64,000 bases of DNA, taken from NCBI RefSeq assembly GCF_007859765.1, contig NZ_SIHJ01000003.1, forward strand, positions 186,001 to 250,000, read 5' to 3'. This stretch comes from Posidoniimonas corsicana. Its GTDB lineage: Bacteria; Planctomycetota; Planctomycetia; Pirellulales; Lacipirellulaceae. Shown here piece after piece: positions 51,036 to 59,699 of this stretch. Positions within the stretch are counted from its first letter, which is position 1. Every line of letters begins with the position of its first letter. Made by a program: the position numbers and the translations under genes. The notes under the pieces are model-generated. The model saw only the letters and a list, made by a program, of their open reading frames with translations, made no database searches and was not told the origin of the DNA.

Positions 51036-52157
51036 ATGGCGATCAAACTCCAATGCGCGTGCGGCAAACGACTCACCGCGCCCGAGTCGGCGACCGGCGA
51101 GCGAGGCAAGTGCCCAAAGTGTGGGCGGGAGTTTTCGATTCGAGAAGCGCAACCGACCGCCCAGCAGGCTAGTGCGGCAACTCCAGCGATGCCCGAGTCC
51201 GGCTTACGTATCGTGCCGGTTTTGACTGGTGCGACTCTTGGGGGCTTGTGTGCGTTTGCAGTTCGACAAGCTCAAAGCCTCGATGCCTCCGACGAAGTGA
51301 GTATGACTCTTGTGGGGGTTGGTGTCTTTGCCTGTCTGGGGGCGGTCACTGGTTATCTCTGGCAGGGGCGATTCCCGCGAATCACCTTCTCCGCAGTACA
51401 AACAGGCATCCGTCCTTACCTTGCGTCGCGACTGCTCGGAAAATTTGATCGTCCCAAGACAATGCCCGCCAATGAGCCAATCCCAAAAGGGTTTTGGTTC
51501 GGTACTTGTATCCGGCGAAGTCGCCATCAGTACGTTCGCCATGTGCGAGGTCCGTTGGGTGTGATTGCGGGGCTTTGCGGCACGGCAACCGGCCTGATCA
51601 TCATCTTGCTTTCGCTAGTCATACTATTCATGGCAGCATCCACGGTTCTCTCTCTCCTAGCTTGGATAACTGGCTTTCTGCCGGAGGCCGTAGCGCCAGC
51701 AGGCAGTGATTGGCAGTCCACCGCACTCTGGCTGCTTGCGCTTCCGCTTTCCTTTCTCCTCGCATTCTGCGGCGTGCTTGTCGTCCGTTTCGCTGGGTAC
51801 GGACAAATAGCCGCGTACAGCACCTTCTTCTGCGATTTCGACGCGGGGAAGGTCTATGCTTGGAGATGGTACCTGGGAGCGTACAAAGGTCTGGAGCACG
51901 CCGATCTCGCAAGAATCGATCGAGTGGGCGTTTTCGAGTGTAAAGAAGCGCGATCGGGCGAGGGTGGTGGGACCGAGACCGTATACTACGTCGCACTGTT
52001 TCAGGACGAGAGACCAGTGCTTTCCGTCCAGCGCTATTCATCACTTATGGCATGGAGAGCAAAGTCTCTTGCCAAAGAGATTGCGGAAGTTCTGAAGAAA
52101 CAGTGCGACACCAATCCAACCACACGAAGGCTTCATAGAGGAAGCTCCTCGAATTGA
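51036..52157 (+). CDS. Zinc-ribbon membrane protein of unknown function
   Basis: A 373-residue protein. It starts with a small zinc ribbon MAIKLQCACGKRLTAPES with CxC and CPKC pairs (residues 7-33) common in planctomycete membrane proteins. A first hydrophobic pair (about 50-105), a polar loop, and two strong membrane helices (about 180-225 and 230-260) follow, then a PH-like cytoplasmic domain (about 270-360; AYSTFFCDFDAGKVYAWRWY, ADLARIDRVGVFECKEARSG, TETVYYVALFQDERPVLSVQ). No enzymatic motif. GC is visibly lower than in surrounding genes, which suggests recent acquisition or weak selection. Confidence 0.68.
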   Translation: MAIKLQCACGKRLTAPESATGERGKCPKCGREFSIREAQPTAQQASAATPAMPESGLRIVPVLTGATLGGLCAFAVRQAQSLDASDEVSMTLVGVGVFACLGAVTGYLWQGRFPRITFSAVQTGIRPYLASRLLGKFDRPKTMPANEPIPKGFWFGTCIRRSRHQYVRHVRGPLGVIAGLCGTATGLIIILLSLVILFMAASTVLSLLAWITGFLPEAVAPAGSDWQSTALWLLALPLSFLLAFCGVLVVRFAGYGQIAAYSTFFCDFDAGKVYAWRWYLGAYKGLEHADLARIDRVGVFECKEARSGEGGGTETVYYVALFQDERPVLSVQRYSSLMAWRAKSLAKEIAEVLKKQCDTNPTTRRLHRGSSSN

Positions 52158-52440
52158 ACCTACTTCGTCCGCGTGCCTATACGGCGGCGGATAGCGCGAC
52201 TTGGCTTCAACTCCGTGGGTCGCCTCCTCGTCGCCCTTCACCTTGTGGACCGCCAGCCCTCGTCTTCCCATGGAGTGGCATCCCGACGACCTCTCCCAGC
52301 GAGAGCGTCGGGCTTAGTTGTCCCGAGTCCCAATCGACTGAGGTAGACGTCACCGAAATCACTTGCGCAATGACTGACCTGAGCGAGCGAGGATGGACCA
52401 GCCGACCTGAGATAGCCCCACCTAGAACGCGCTGAGGTGT

Positions 52441-52508
52441 GCCCAACCTCGGCGCTTTCAAGAGTCCCGAATCTGACCGAGGTTGTGACAACCGACGCGA
52501 GTTAGAGG
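52441..52508 (+). repeat. Pocket element, copy 2
   Basis: GCCCAAC (52441-52447), CTCGGCG, a 20-base loop region, then ACCGAGGTTGTGA (52476-52488) and GCGAGTTAGAG (52498-52508). CAACCTCGG and CCGAGGTTG form a 9-bp perfect inverted repeat. Confidence 0.55.
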
Positions 52509-52595
52509 GCGAGAAGATTGCGGTCGGGGATGGACACCGACCGCAATTGGGAAGCCTCTAAGACCTGCGCCGGACGATCAAACCTAAGTTACGTT

Positions 52596-52604
52596 TGCTA
52601 TACT
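52596..52604 (+). promoter_or_regulatory. Extended -10 promoter for the 162-aa hypothetical
   Basis: TTTGC-TATACT carries the TGn extension (52596-52598) and a 5/6 -10 hexamer (52599-52604); predicted start near 52611, 67 bases before the gene. Confidence 0.4.
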
Positions 52605-52677
52605 CTTGAAATCAATCGAAATCGGTCGCGTGAATGCAGGTTTAGCCAACTACACTTGTGACTAAGAGGCCATCTCT

Positions 52678-53166
52678 TTGGTAGAACCAGCACAGATTCG
52701 TGAGCGGTTCAAACTCTACGTGGGTGAAGAATGTTATTCGCGTTTCGTAACGCAAGTTCCTTCTAGACACGATGGCACGCGATTGCGTTTCTGGATGGAG
52801 AGGGACTGGGGCCGATTCGAGACGGATAACCCCGATTGTAGATTAGACTATCAGGGCGTCGTTGAGGTGTTCTCCGATTGCCCGAAATATGGGGCGAAAG
52901 TCAGACGGAAGCGGTATTTGGAGCGTGTAGGTTCGTGGCTGACTAATCAAGTAACTCTTGAGGAGTTGGAGACTAAGAATAGTCATGGAGGATTCGACTT
53001 AATACGAGGAGAGTGGTCACGAGTAAGATCTCAGTTCCGCGAGGGAGACGAGTTACACGAATTTCGATCCCCACCAGACACATGGCAGAAACTACGAGGC
53101 CGAGCAGGGATTGCGCTAGTTCGAGACGGTGAAGTAATCGATCTAATCGTTACGGCCCTGAATTAG
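52678..53166 (+). CDS. Hypothetical protein, low-GC, TTG start
   Basis: A 162-residue soluble protein reading MVEPAQIRERFKLYVGEECY, then FVTQVPSRHDGTRLRFWMER and a C-terminal VRDGEVIDLIVTALN. The start is TTG at 52678 with AGAGG about 9 bases upstream; the first in-frame ATG would remove a third of the protein. Composition is close to 48% GC, far below the rest of the window. No family recognised. It is flanked on both sides by copies of the pocket element, as a cassette gene would be. Confidence 0.6.
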   Translation: MVEPAQIRERFKLYVGEECYSRFVTQVPSRHDGTRLRFWMERDWGRFETDNPDCRLDYQGVVEVFSDCPKYGAKVRRKRYLERVGSWLTNQVTLEELETKNSHGGFDLIRGEWSRVRSQFREGDELHEFRSPPDTWQKLRGRAGIALVRDGEVIDLIVTALN

Positions 53167-53305
53167 CACGGCATCGATGCCCATCAATAGCTGAAGCTGA
53201 CTAGCATAGGAGTGAAACATCTACGCGCTTTTTGACCCGTCCAAATCTACAGCGGTGCAGCTCACCTCTCGGTCCATTCGCCGGTCGCCAAATTGCAGGA
53301 AGTGT

Positions 53306-53356
53306 GCCCAACCTCAGCGACTTTGAGCCCGACCCTACGAAGGGTTGGCGTTAAAC
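53306..53356 (+). repeat. Pocket element, copy 3
   Basis: GTGTGCCCAACCTCAGCG as in copy 2, then CTTTGAGCCCGACCC, and ending GGTTGGCGTTAAAC. GCCCAAC (53306-53312) and GTTAAAC (53350-53356) literally satisfy the RYYYAAC/GTTRRRY consensus of attC ends but are not complementary to each other. Confidence 0.45.
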
Positions 53357-53631
53357 GCCCGCGCATCTCAAGACCCAGCTACCAGCCCTGACTTCGCACT
53401 AGCGATCAGACTTGGCCGGTGCGTTCCCGGCGCCTGCGCGGCGGTGCGACTGGCTTGGCGGCAATCTCCTGCGGCTCGCAAGTTCGTCGTAGGAAACGGC
53501 CGCCCGGCGCGGCCCAATGGGGGTGCGTGCGCGGGTTCAGCGGTTGTGAGGTGGGCGGGGGCGTGGCCGTGTGGGTAGACGGCTGACTCTTACCGCCGAG
53601 GAATGGCTGTCCGAACGGCGCGCCCAGAATC

Positions 53632-53762
53632 GGACAAAACCCCTGACCACCCACCTGGGTGGTATAGTCCTAAGGGTCGAATTTTAAAGCACTTACGGAG
53701 AATCAGCGGGAAGGGTGTGCCCCGGGTTTTGTCCCCTTCGCTCGTGTTTTTGGACAAAACCC
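53632..53762. repeat. GGACAAAACCC repeat with 11-bp hairpin
   Basis: GGACAAAACCC occurs at 53632-53642 and 53752-53762, and inverted (GGGTTTTGTCC) at 53724-53734, so the last two form a perfect 11-bp stem with a 17-base loop. TGTCCGA/TCGGACA and ACCACCC/GGGTGGT stems lie just before. Confidence 0.6.
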
Positions 53763-53780
53763 TGCTGCCGAGACGCCGTC

Positions 53781-53815
53781 AAAAAAGCGAGGCCGCCCCG
53801 GGGGGCGGCCTCGCT
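53781..53815 (-). terminator. Strong intrinsic terminator of the PEP-CTERM gene
   Basis: On the minus strand the 11-bp stem GCGAGGCCGCC / GGCGGCCTCGC (53814-53787) is followed directly by TTTTTT (53786-53781), 31 bases after the stop codon of the PEP-CTERM gene. Confidence 0.85.
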
Positions 53816-53845
53816 GGTTGGTCGCGGGTTGCTGGGTGGCGGGGG

Positions 53846-55375
53846 TTAGCGTCGCCGGCGGCGGGCCAGGGCGCCGGCCAGGCCGAGCAGCGTCAGGGCG
53901 GCGGCGGCGGGCTCGGGCGCGGCGGCGGCCGAGGCGGTGGGCGCCGGGCTGGTCATCGACCCGTAGTTGCTCCGCCACAGGGCGTAGTCGAGCGCGTCGA
54001 CCGTGCCGGCGCTGGAGCCGGTCTCGTCGCCGTTGCCGGCCAGCGGGAACGGCGTGCCCAGGTTGTCACGCCACACGGTGTAGTCGGCCGCGTCGACCTT
54101 GCCGTCGGCGTTGAAGTCGCCGGGCAGACCGATCGGCGGGCTGATGACGTCCTCGCCGATCGCCTCGATGGCGTTGATGTCGATCACGCCGCGGAACGGC
54201 GGGTCCTCGCCGTCGGGGCCGCCGGCCAGCATGAGCTCGGAGAGGGCGAAGCCGTGGTCCCACACGTGGCCGCCGTGGTGCAGGAAGCTGGCGCCCTTGA
54301 AGGTGTCGAGCACGAACAGCTCGCTGCCGGTCGAGTAGTAGCCGTCGGGGTCGGCGGGGTCGATGATCTGGCGGATGCTGAAGATGATCGAGTCGCCGCG
54401 CATCTCGCCGTCCAGGCCGAAGGGCTCGATCGGGCCGCCATTCTGGTCGACCAGTTCCTCGCCGTGGGTGGTGGGGTCGCCGAGGTCGCTGGGCTCGCGG
54501 TCAAACCGCTCGGGGTGGCCGAGGATGTCGCTGACCATCAGCGCGTCGAGGTTGATGGCGTTGCGGCCCTGCTGCTCGTCCCTCAGCGAGAACGCGGACG
54601 GGGGGATCGGGCCCAGCAGCGACTCGACCGCCATCACGATCTCCGGGTGGCTCAGGTAGGCCGAGCCGGACGCGTTCCAGACCGACACGCCGCTCGGGAA
54701 GTCGACGTCCAGCGAGTAGCGGTCCGAGTCGCCGATGACGGGCGCGTCGGGCTCCTCGATCTTGCGGGGCTCGGGCCCCCAGACCTCCAGGCCGTCGACG
54801 TCGTGGGGGAGCGGCATCGCGTTGACCTCGGGGAGCGACGCCCACAGGCCCTGCATCGAAGGGGGACCGAACATGCCGGACATCTCGACGCTCACCTCGC
54901 CGGCGCCGCCGATCTTGTTGCCGTTGGAGAGGATCACCGGGCCGCCGCTGGGCACGGGGACCAGGCCCATCCCCCCGCCCGGCATGTGGGCGGCGATGAG
55001 GTCGTCGTGCGAGAAGATCAGGTGCGACTCGTCACGGAGGGTCTCGTCGAAGAGCGCGTCGCGGTGGTTGGCGATGGCGTCGACCTGCTGGTCCTCCTTC
55101 CAGTCGGGGCGGGTGAACGAGAAGTCGACGCCGTCGGCCGTGCCGCCGATGCCGTCCCAGGCGATCACCTGCTGCGGGTCGGCCGTGGGGCCGACGGTGG
55201 AAAAGTCGAAGTCGTGCGAGTGCTCCTTGCCGTACACCCCGTCCGGCGCCGACATGCCCGGGCCGACCACCGGCAGCCCGCTGACGGGCACCGGCGTGTA
55301 CGGCACGGCCGCGTGGGCGGCCGCGGTCAGCAGGGAGGCGAGTGCTAGCAGTCCAGTGCTTCTCAGAACGGGCAT
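53846..55375 (-). CDS. Secreted PEP-CTERM protein with dockerin-like repeats
   Basis: A 509-residue protein from the ATG at 55375 ([20 protein letters not shown], signal cleaved after AHA). A large beta-rich region of unknown fold (about 25-410) is followed by dockerin-like repeats (about 415-475, [20 protein letters not shown] and [15 protein letters not shown]) and a PEP-CTERM sorting signal: [20 protein letters not shown] with a terminal Arg cluster. PEP-CTERM proteins are processed by an exosortase and attached to the envelope or exopolymer. The exosortase gene is not in this window. The central region matches no enzyme I know. Confidence 0.83.
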   Translation of the reverse strand: MPVLRSTGLLALASLLTAAAHAAVPYTPVPVSGLPVVGPGMSAPDGVYGKEHSHDFDFSTVGPTADPQQVIAWDGIGGTADGVDFSFTRPDWKEDQQVDAIANHRDALFDETLRDESHLIFSHDDLIAAHMPGGGMGLVPVPSGGPVILSNGNKIGGAGEVSVEMSGMFGPPSMQGLWASLPEVNAMPLPHDVDGLEVWGPEPRKIEEPDAPVIGDSDRYSLDVDFPSGVSVWNASGSAYLSHPEIVMAVESLLGPIPPSAFSLRDEQQGRNAINLDALMVSDILGHPERFDREPSDLGDPTTHGEELVDQNGGPIEPFGLDGEMRGDSIIFSIRQIIDPADPDGYYSTGSELFVLDTFKGASFLHHGGHVWDHGFALSELMLAGGPDGEDPPFRGVIDINAIEAIGEDVISPPIGLPGDFNADGKVDAADYTVWRDNLGTPFPLAGNGDETGSSAGTVDALDYALWRSNYGSMTSPAPTASAAAAPEPAAAALTLLGLAGALARRRRR

Positions 55376-55673
55376 GGTCGTGTCCCCTCGGTCGCCCTGG
55401 TCGGTGTTCCCTCCGCGGTCGTCTCTGGCAGGGCGCGGCCAGCGATCCGCTTGTCTGCTGGGGAGATCAACAAGCGGTGGGAAAGCCCGCCACATTGGTG
55501 GAAGAAAGGAGGAGAGACGCGCAGGTGCGCAGGGAACGGCAGCGAGATAGCCCTACCCGGCGGGCGACAGCCGTCGGGTCCTGAGGGTTGGCGCCGGAAA
55601 GGGGAGGGGACCCGCGAGTGGGGCTCCGGCGAGGCGCGGCCCGCCGGCTAGGGGGGCCAGCGTGCGTGGCGGG

Positions 55674-56288
55674 CTACTCGACCTGTTCGCCCTGCATCTG
55701 GTAGATGGCGAGGGGGTTGCCGTCGGGGCCGGGGAACTCTTCGATGGCGAAGCGCCCCGTCACGGAGACGGGGCGGATCGAGAACTCGGCCGACTGGCCG
55801 GGCTGCATGCTGATGAGGATGCAGTCGTACAGGGCGGCGCCGGGGCCGAAGCAGCACTCCTGGTTGTCGCGGACCAGCACGAACTGCTTGATCCCGCGTT
55901 TCTGCGCGGTGGGCAGGATGTAGCCGCGGATCCGCATCCGCTGCCCGTTGAGGGCCTCGATCGGATCGGTGAGCATGTCCCGCGCGAAGGGGGCGTCGGG
56001 CTCGATGTCGAACACGAGATCGTCGAACGACTTGTCGACCAGCCGGTCGGGGTCGGTCGGCTCGGCGGGCTGCTGCTTAGCGGCGGGCTGCTCCGCGGGC
56101 CGCGGCGCCGCTTGTTGGGAGGCGTCGCTGGTCTTGGGGGGCGGGTCGAGCTTGGCGGGCGCCGGCGCCGTTGGGTCGGAGACCGACGTGAACGGCTGCC
56201 CGGGCGACTGGGCGTTGCCTACCGGGTCGCAACCGGTGGGCGCCAGCAGGCACGCGACGCCGAGCGTAGTGGCGAGCAGTCGTAGCAC
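55674..56288 (-). CDS. DUF3299 family protein (lipoprotein-like)
   Basis: A 204-residue protein. I chose the GTG at 56288 because GGAAGGG lies 8 bases upstream; it gives VLRLLATTLGVACLLAPTGC, a lipoprotein-like signal. A Pro/Ala-rich linker is followed by a DUF3299 domain (about 90-200): GQRMRIRGYILPTAQKRGIK, then FVLVRDNQECCFGPGAALYD with adjacent cysteines, and EFSIRPVSVTGRF. The role of DUF3299 is unknown; adjacent Cys residues suggest a metal or redox site. A paralogue is the next upstream gene. Confidence 0.8.
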   Translation of the reverse strand: MLRLLATTLGVACLLAPTGCDPVGNAQSPGQPFTSVSDPTAPAPAKLDPPPKTSDASQQAAPRPAEQPAAKQQPAEPTDPDRLVDKSFDDLVFDIEPDAPFARDMLTDPIEALNGQRMRIRGYILPTAQKRGIKQFVLVRDNQECCFGPGAALYDCILISMQPGQSAEFSIRPVSVTGRFAIEEFPGPDGNPLAIYQMQGEQVE

Positions 56289-56296
56289 GCGGGTTG

Positions 56297-56303
56297 CCCT
56301 TCC
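56297..56303 (-). promoter_or_regulatory. Ribosome binding site deciding the DUF3299 start
   Basis: GGAAGGG on the minus strand, 8 bases before GTG 56288; the upstream TTG start at 56324 has nothing comparable. Confidence 0.5.
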
Positions 56304-56367
56304 GTTGAGGTCACATGGCGGCAACGCTAGCAGCGGGCGGTGCCGCCCGGCAGAATTCGTTCCCGCT

Positions 56368-57102
56368 CTACTTTATGTAATCGGCCTGCAGGGAATAGAC
56401 CAATACCGGTTCTCCCTGAGCGGTGTTGCCGGCGCGGCAGGTGAGCGTGCCGCCGAGGCGGAACAGGCGGGTTTCGAGGTCGGCGCTGAGGCCGTCGCCC
56501 AGGTAGACCATCATCTGGTCGAAGTAGGCCACTTTGTTGACGTCGCCGAAGCAGCACTGGTTGTTGTCGCGGACCAGCAGGAATTCCTTGTTGCCGGTCT
56601 TGTACTGCACGGAGTCGGGCCGGATGTAGCCCTTGATGAACACCCGCTCGCCGTCGCCCATCAGCTGCTGGATGTGCTCGGGGATCGGGCGGAGGGCTTC
56701 CTCGTCCTCGGCCGAGGGCTTGAGCCCCTGGAACGAGATCCGCTGGTACCCGTCGGGCACCTCGGTGGCGAACACCAGGCCGCCGTAGGCCGAGCCGCCG
56801 ATCAGCGACGCCGCGGCGACCGCCAGGCCGACGGTGGCCAGCTTGGCGCCGGTGTAGATCTCGCTGTTCGCCCGGATCGACCGCAGCGCCATCCAGCTGA
56901 TCGCCATCGCCGCCAGCGGGATGGCCGCCAGCAGCAGCAGGTACTGCATGTCCGTCAGGCTGGCCACCGTGAGCGGGTAGATCAGCGAGCAGACCGCCAG
57001 CAGCACGCCGACGATGGCGCCCGCGTGCAGCGCGCGGTAGCTAGCGGAGTCGTCTTCGTAGGGCTCAACCGACGTCTGGGGGTCGAGGGTGACCGTGCTC
57101 AT
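56368..57102 (-). CDS. Membrane protein with C-terminal DUF3299-like domain
   Basis: A 244-residue protein (MSTVTLDPQTSVEPYEDDSA). Three membrane helices (about 27-47, 55-73, 88-108; DUF4190-like layout) precede a DUF3299-like domain (about 130-240) with GERVFIKGYIRPDSVQYKTG and FLLVRDNNQCCFGDVNKVAY. The RDNxxCCFG motif is shared with its paralogue 79 bases downstream, which suggests gene duplication with different anchors: helices here, lipid there. They may be cotranscribed and function as a pair. Confidence 0.82.
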   Translation of the reverse strand: MSTVTLDPQTSVEPYEDDSASYRALHAGAIVGVLLAVCSLIYPLTVASLTDMQYLLLLAAIPLAAMAISWMALRSIRANSEIYTGAKLATVGLAVAAASLIGGSAYGGLVFATEVPDGYQRISFQGLKPSAEDEEALRPIPEHIQQLMGDGERVFIKGYIRPDSVQYKTGNKEFLLVRDNNQCCFGDVNKVAYFDQMMVYLGDGLSADLETRLFRLGGTLTCRAGNTAQGEPVLVYSLQADYIK

Positions 57103-57169
57103 GGCGGCAGTGGGTGGTGGCTGGGGTGAGGGGACCGGGGCCCGCCCAGGGGGCCTGCCCGGAACTCCC

Positions 57170-57175
57170 ATTATA
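57170..57175 (-). promoter_or_regulatory. Candidate -10 element for the DUF3299 pair
   Basis: A perfect TATAAT on the minus strand (57175-57170), 68 bases upstream of the ATG at 57102. No -35 at standard spacing. Confidence 0.35.
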
Positions 57176-57230
57176 GCCGCGCCGCCGCCGGAAGGCGCTA
57201 GCCGCCCCGGGGCCGCCCTCCGCGCATAAG

Positions 57231-57263
57231 GGAGGCCGCCGGTGGGTCAGTCCGGCGGCCTCA
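57231..57263 (-). terminator. Stem-loop downstream of the TadG-like gene
   Basis: GAGGCCGCCGG and CCGGCGGCCTC form a perfect 11-bp stem around a 9-base loop, 91 bases after the stop. No clear T-tract follows, so termination is uncertain. Confidence 0.4.
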
Positions 57264-57353
57264 AGGGGTGCTCGTCGGGAAACGAGCAACGGGTGGACAC
57301 CTGGGAGGGGGCCCGGCCCCCGCCCGTCGTGGGGGGCGGAGCCCCCGGTGCTG

Positions 57354-59111
57354 CTACTCCTCCGCGTCCATCTCGTAGACCAGCTGCGCGGGGGGCACCT
57401 TGGCAGCGATCTGGCCGAACGCCTCGAGCATCTGCGACTCCATCTCGGCGATCGTGCTGCCGCCCGGCACGCTGATGAAGATGCCGCCGCCGGCGTGGGC
57501 GATCGCCCGCATCAGGTCGCGGTCGGCGTTGGCGCCCACGGCCATGGTGTGGATGGTGATCCCCCGCTCAGTCGCTTGGACGGCCTCGTAGAAGGCGTAC
57601 TTCTTGTGCTGGTCGTTGGTGCTGTAGTCGGCGGAGCCGTCGCCGTCGTAGTCGGTCCAGTCGTCCCAGTCGAAGTCCGACGGCATGCTCCAGCCCGACT
57701 TCGAGCGGTTGGCCTGACCGTCGGTCATCAGGATCATGGTCGGGCGGGCGCCGTAGCGGCTGTGGCCCTCGTCGTCCGGGTCGCCGTCGGCGCCGACCAG
57801 CAGCTCGCGGCCCTTGAGCACGCCGTCGCCCACGGCGGTGTAGACGTCGTAGTGGCCGGCCTGGTGGCGGCGCTGGATGGCGTTGACCAGGTCGTACTCG
57901 TGCGAGATGGGGTCGTCGGTCAGGTCGATCGACACCTCGCCGTCGCTGTGCGAGGTCTCCCACACGGCGTACGAGCCGTAGCTCACCACGCCGATCTCAT
58001 CGCCGAAGTCCAGGTCCGCCAGGAAGCCGAGGAACAGCGAGGCGCCGTTCTTCACCGCCGTGTACGGGTAGTGTGACGTCCGCCACAAGTCCTCCGACAC
58101 GGTCCACTTCATCTGGTTGTTCTGCTGCATGTAGTCCATCAGCGTGCGGTAGCCGTACTTCTTCTTGTAGGGGCCGGACAGCTTTTTCACGTAGTTGATG
58201 TAGCTGTTCCAGTCGTTCTTGCTGGTGTTGTTGCTCGGCTCGCCCTTGGGCTGCCCGCTCGAGTACCGGCCCGCTTGGGGGTACTTGTGCACGTAGTCGC
58301 CGTTGTCGTCCTTCTCGTTGAGGCCGAGCTGGCTGCGGATGGTGTTGGTGTCGGAGCTGCTGACGTAGGTCCCCGCGTAGGAGTCGATATCGCCGAACCC
58401 GGTGGAGGGGAACTTGCTCTTGGACGTGCCGGGCCAGGTGGGGTCGGCCGCCTGCAGCTCGTCCCACATCTGGTCGAGGCCGGCCTCGACCTCCGACTGG
58501 GTGAAGTTGCCGATCGAGCGGAGCTCGGTGTCGTCGCTCATCGAGCCGGAGAAGTCGAGCACGAGGACCAGGTCGCGGGCCTCGACGAACGCCGTGGCGG
58601 AGGTCGCGATCGGCACGCTCTCTTTGCCCACCGCCCAGCCGAACGCCAGCGGGAACTCGCCGTCGGGCGCGTCGAGGTCGGAGTTGTCGCGGCGGGCGAC
58701 CACCTTCACCACGTTGTACGGCGACTCGCCCCACAGGATGGGCCACGAGTCGGTGGCCTGGTCGTAGCCCCGCTTGCCAAAGAACACGTCTAGGTCCGGG
58801 TCGACGTAGACCCCATTGAGCTCCGCGACCTGGGCGGCCATCTCGCGGGCCGCCGAGACCGCGATGCTGTTGGCGTCGATCGAGGCGGAGCCCTGCCCCT
58901 GGCCCGCCGCGTGGATAGCCGCGGTGATCTCCTGCGAAGCCGCCAGCGCCGCCGCGTCCACCGCGTTCTGCATCTCGGTCTGGGTGAGCACGATTCGGCC
59001 CGAGTCGATCGACATCGACACGAACGCGAACACCACGCAGAGCAGGAATCCGGTGAGCACGACGATCACGCCCTGGCGTGGCGTCGGCGGCGACTTGGCG
59101 GCGGGGGTCAT
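57354..59111 (-). CDS. TadG-like protein with vWA domain
   Basis: A 585-residue protein. The Tad N-terminus (RQGVIVVLTGFLLCVVFAFV; SMSIDSGRIVLTQTEMQNAV; DAAALAASQEI) is that of TadG/TadE-type pseudopilin-like proteins. A vWA domain (about 190-560) follows, with the MIDAS motif LDFSGSMSDD, a large low-complexity insertion (about 250-350, Tyr/Lys/Ser-rich) and MILMTDGQAN. The protein is exported and possibly binds matrix or pili. It follows two TadE genes (65-base gap), forming a partial Tad locus. Confidence 0.88.
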   Translation of the reverse strand: MTPAAKSPPTPRQGVIVVLTGFLLCVVFAFVSMSIDSGRIVLTQTEMQNAVDAAALAASQEITAAIHAAGQGQGSASIDANSIAVSAAREMAAQVAELNGVYVDPDLDVFFGKRGYDQATDSWPILWGESPYNVVKVVARRDNSDLDAPDGEFPLAFGWAVGKESVPIATSATAFVEARDLVLVLDFSGSMSDDTELRSIGNFTQSEVEAGLDQMWDELQAADPTWPGTSKSKFPSTGFGDIDSYAGTYVSSSDTNTIRSQLGLNEKDDNGDYVHKYPQAGRYSSGQPKGEPSNNTSKNDWNSYINYVKKLSGPYKKKYGYRTLMDYMQQNNQMKWTVSEDLWRTSHYPYTAVKNGASLFLGFLADLDFGDEIGVVSYGSYAVWETSHSDGEVSIDLTDDPISHEYDLVNAIQRRHQAGHYDVYTAVGDGVLKGRELLVGADGDPDDEGHSRYGARPTMILMTDGQANRSKSGWSMPSDFDWDDWTDYDGDGSADYSTNDQHKKYAFYEAVQATERGITIHTMAVGANADRDLMRAIAHAGGGIFISVPGGSTIAEMESQMLEAFGQIAAKVPPAQLVYEMDAEE

Positions 59112-59176
59112 TGCGGGGTCTCCAAGGGAAACCGGGGCGGCCGGCGCCGGCCCGGTGAGATAAAGGTGGGCGGGCG

Positions 59177-59653
59177 TTAGTCGGAGATGGTCGCGCGGCC
59201 GTTGCGGAAGTAGACCGAGGCGCTCATCGCGTAGTCGCTGTCGGCGCCGACCGACATGTAGCTGATGTCTGAGTAGTCCACCGACACACGGACCTCGAAC
59301 AGGCGGAGGTCGTTGTCTGGGTCGGCGATGTCGAAGTCGAGCGATGGGTCGTCCGCGTCCTTCACCTCGACGGTGATCCCCTCGCGGGGCAGGCCGTTGG
59401 ACTCGAGGAAGGTCTTGACGTCCTCGGCCAGCTTGCCGTTGGCGGTCTGCCCGTCCGTTAGCATGCCGTCGCGGTCCATCGAGGCGAAGCGGGCGCCCTC
59501 GCGGGCGGCGGTCTCCAGCAGGTTCTGCGCCTCGTAGCTGCGGTTGAGCTGGATCATGGCGAACATGATGGTCAGCAGCACCGGCGCCACCACGGCGAAC
59601 TCAACCGCGGCGACTCCCCGACGATCTCTGGGCGGGCGATGCTTGTGACTCAT
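59177..59653 (-). CDS. TadE family protein (second)
   Basis: A 158-residue protein. The N-terminal part RRGVAAVEFAVVAPVLLTIM is the TadE-like motif (basic, Gly, Glu-Phe, hydrophobic helix), followed by QLNRSYEAQNLLETAAREGA. The rest is a beta-rich exported domain. TadE proteins are minor pseudopilins needed for Flp pilus assembly. It lies 46 bases after the first TadE and 65 bases before TadG. Confidence 0.88.
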   Translation of the reverse strand: MSHKHRPPRDRRGVAAVEFAVVAPVLLTIMFAMIQLNRSYEAQNLLETAAREGARFASMDRDGMLTDGQTANGKLAEDVKTFLESNGLPREGITVEVKDADDPSLDFDIADPDNDLRLFEVRVSVDYSDISYMSVGADSDYAMSASVYFRNGRATISD

Positions 59654-59699
59654 GACGCGGTTCCCGGGGGTGGTTCGGTTCTGCTTGAAGGGTGGGGGC

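Larger units (their letters stand above)
52158..52677. other. Gene-poor stretch, 520 bases, in the low-GC pocket
   Basis: It contains element copy 2 (52441-52508) and an extended -10 promoter at 52596. Otherwise short meaningless frames. GGTCGGGGATGGACACCGACC at 52527 onward forms a small palindrome. Confidence 0.4.
53167..53780. other. Gene-poor stretch, 614 bases
   Basis: It contains element copy 3 (53306-53356), a GTGAAACATCTACGCGC motif at 53212-53228, and the structured GGACAAAACCC region (53608-53762). No ORF I believe. Confidence 0.4.

Noticed and set aside
52441-53356. Calling the pocket elements true integron attC sites
   Set aside because: The outer 7-mers are not complementary, copies 1 and 2 lack a proper GTTRRRY end, and no integrase gene is visible. 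Kept only as a hypothesis in findings.
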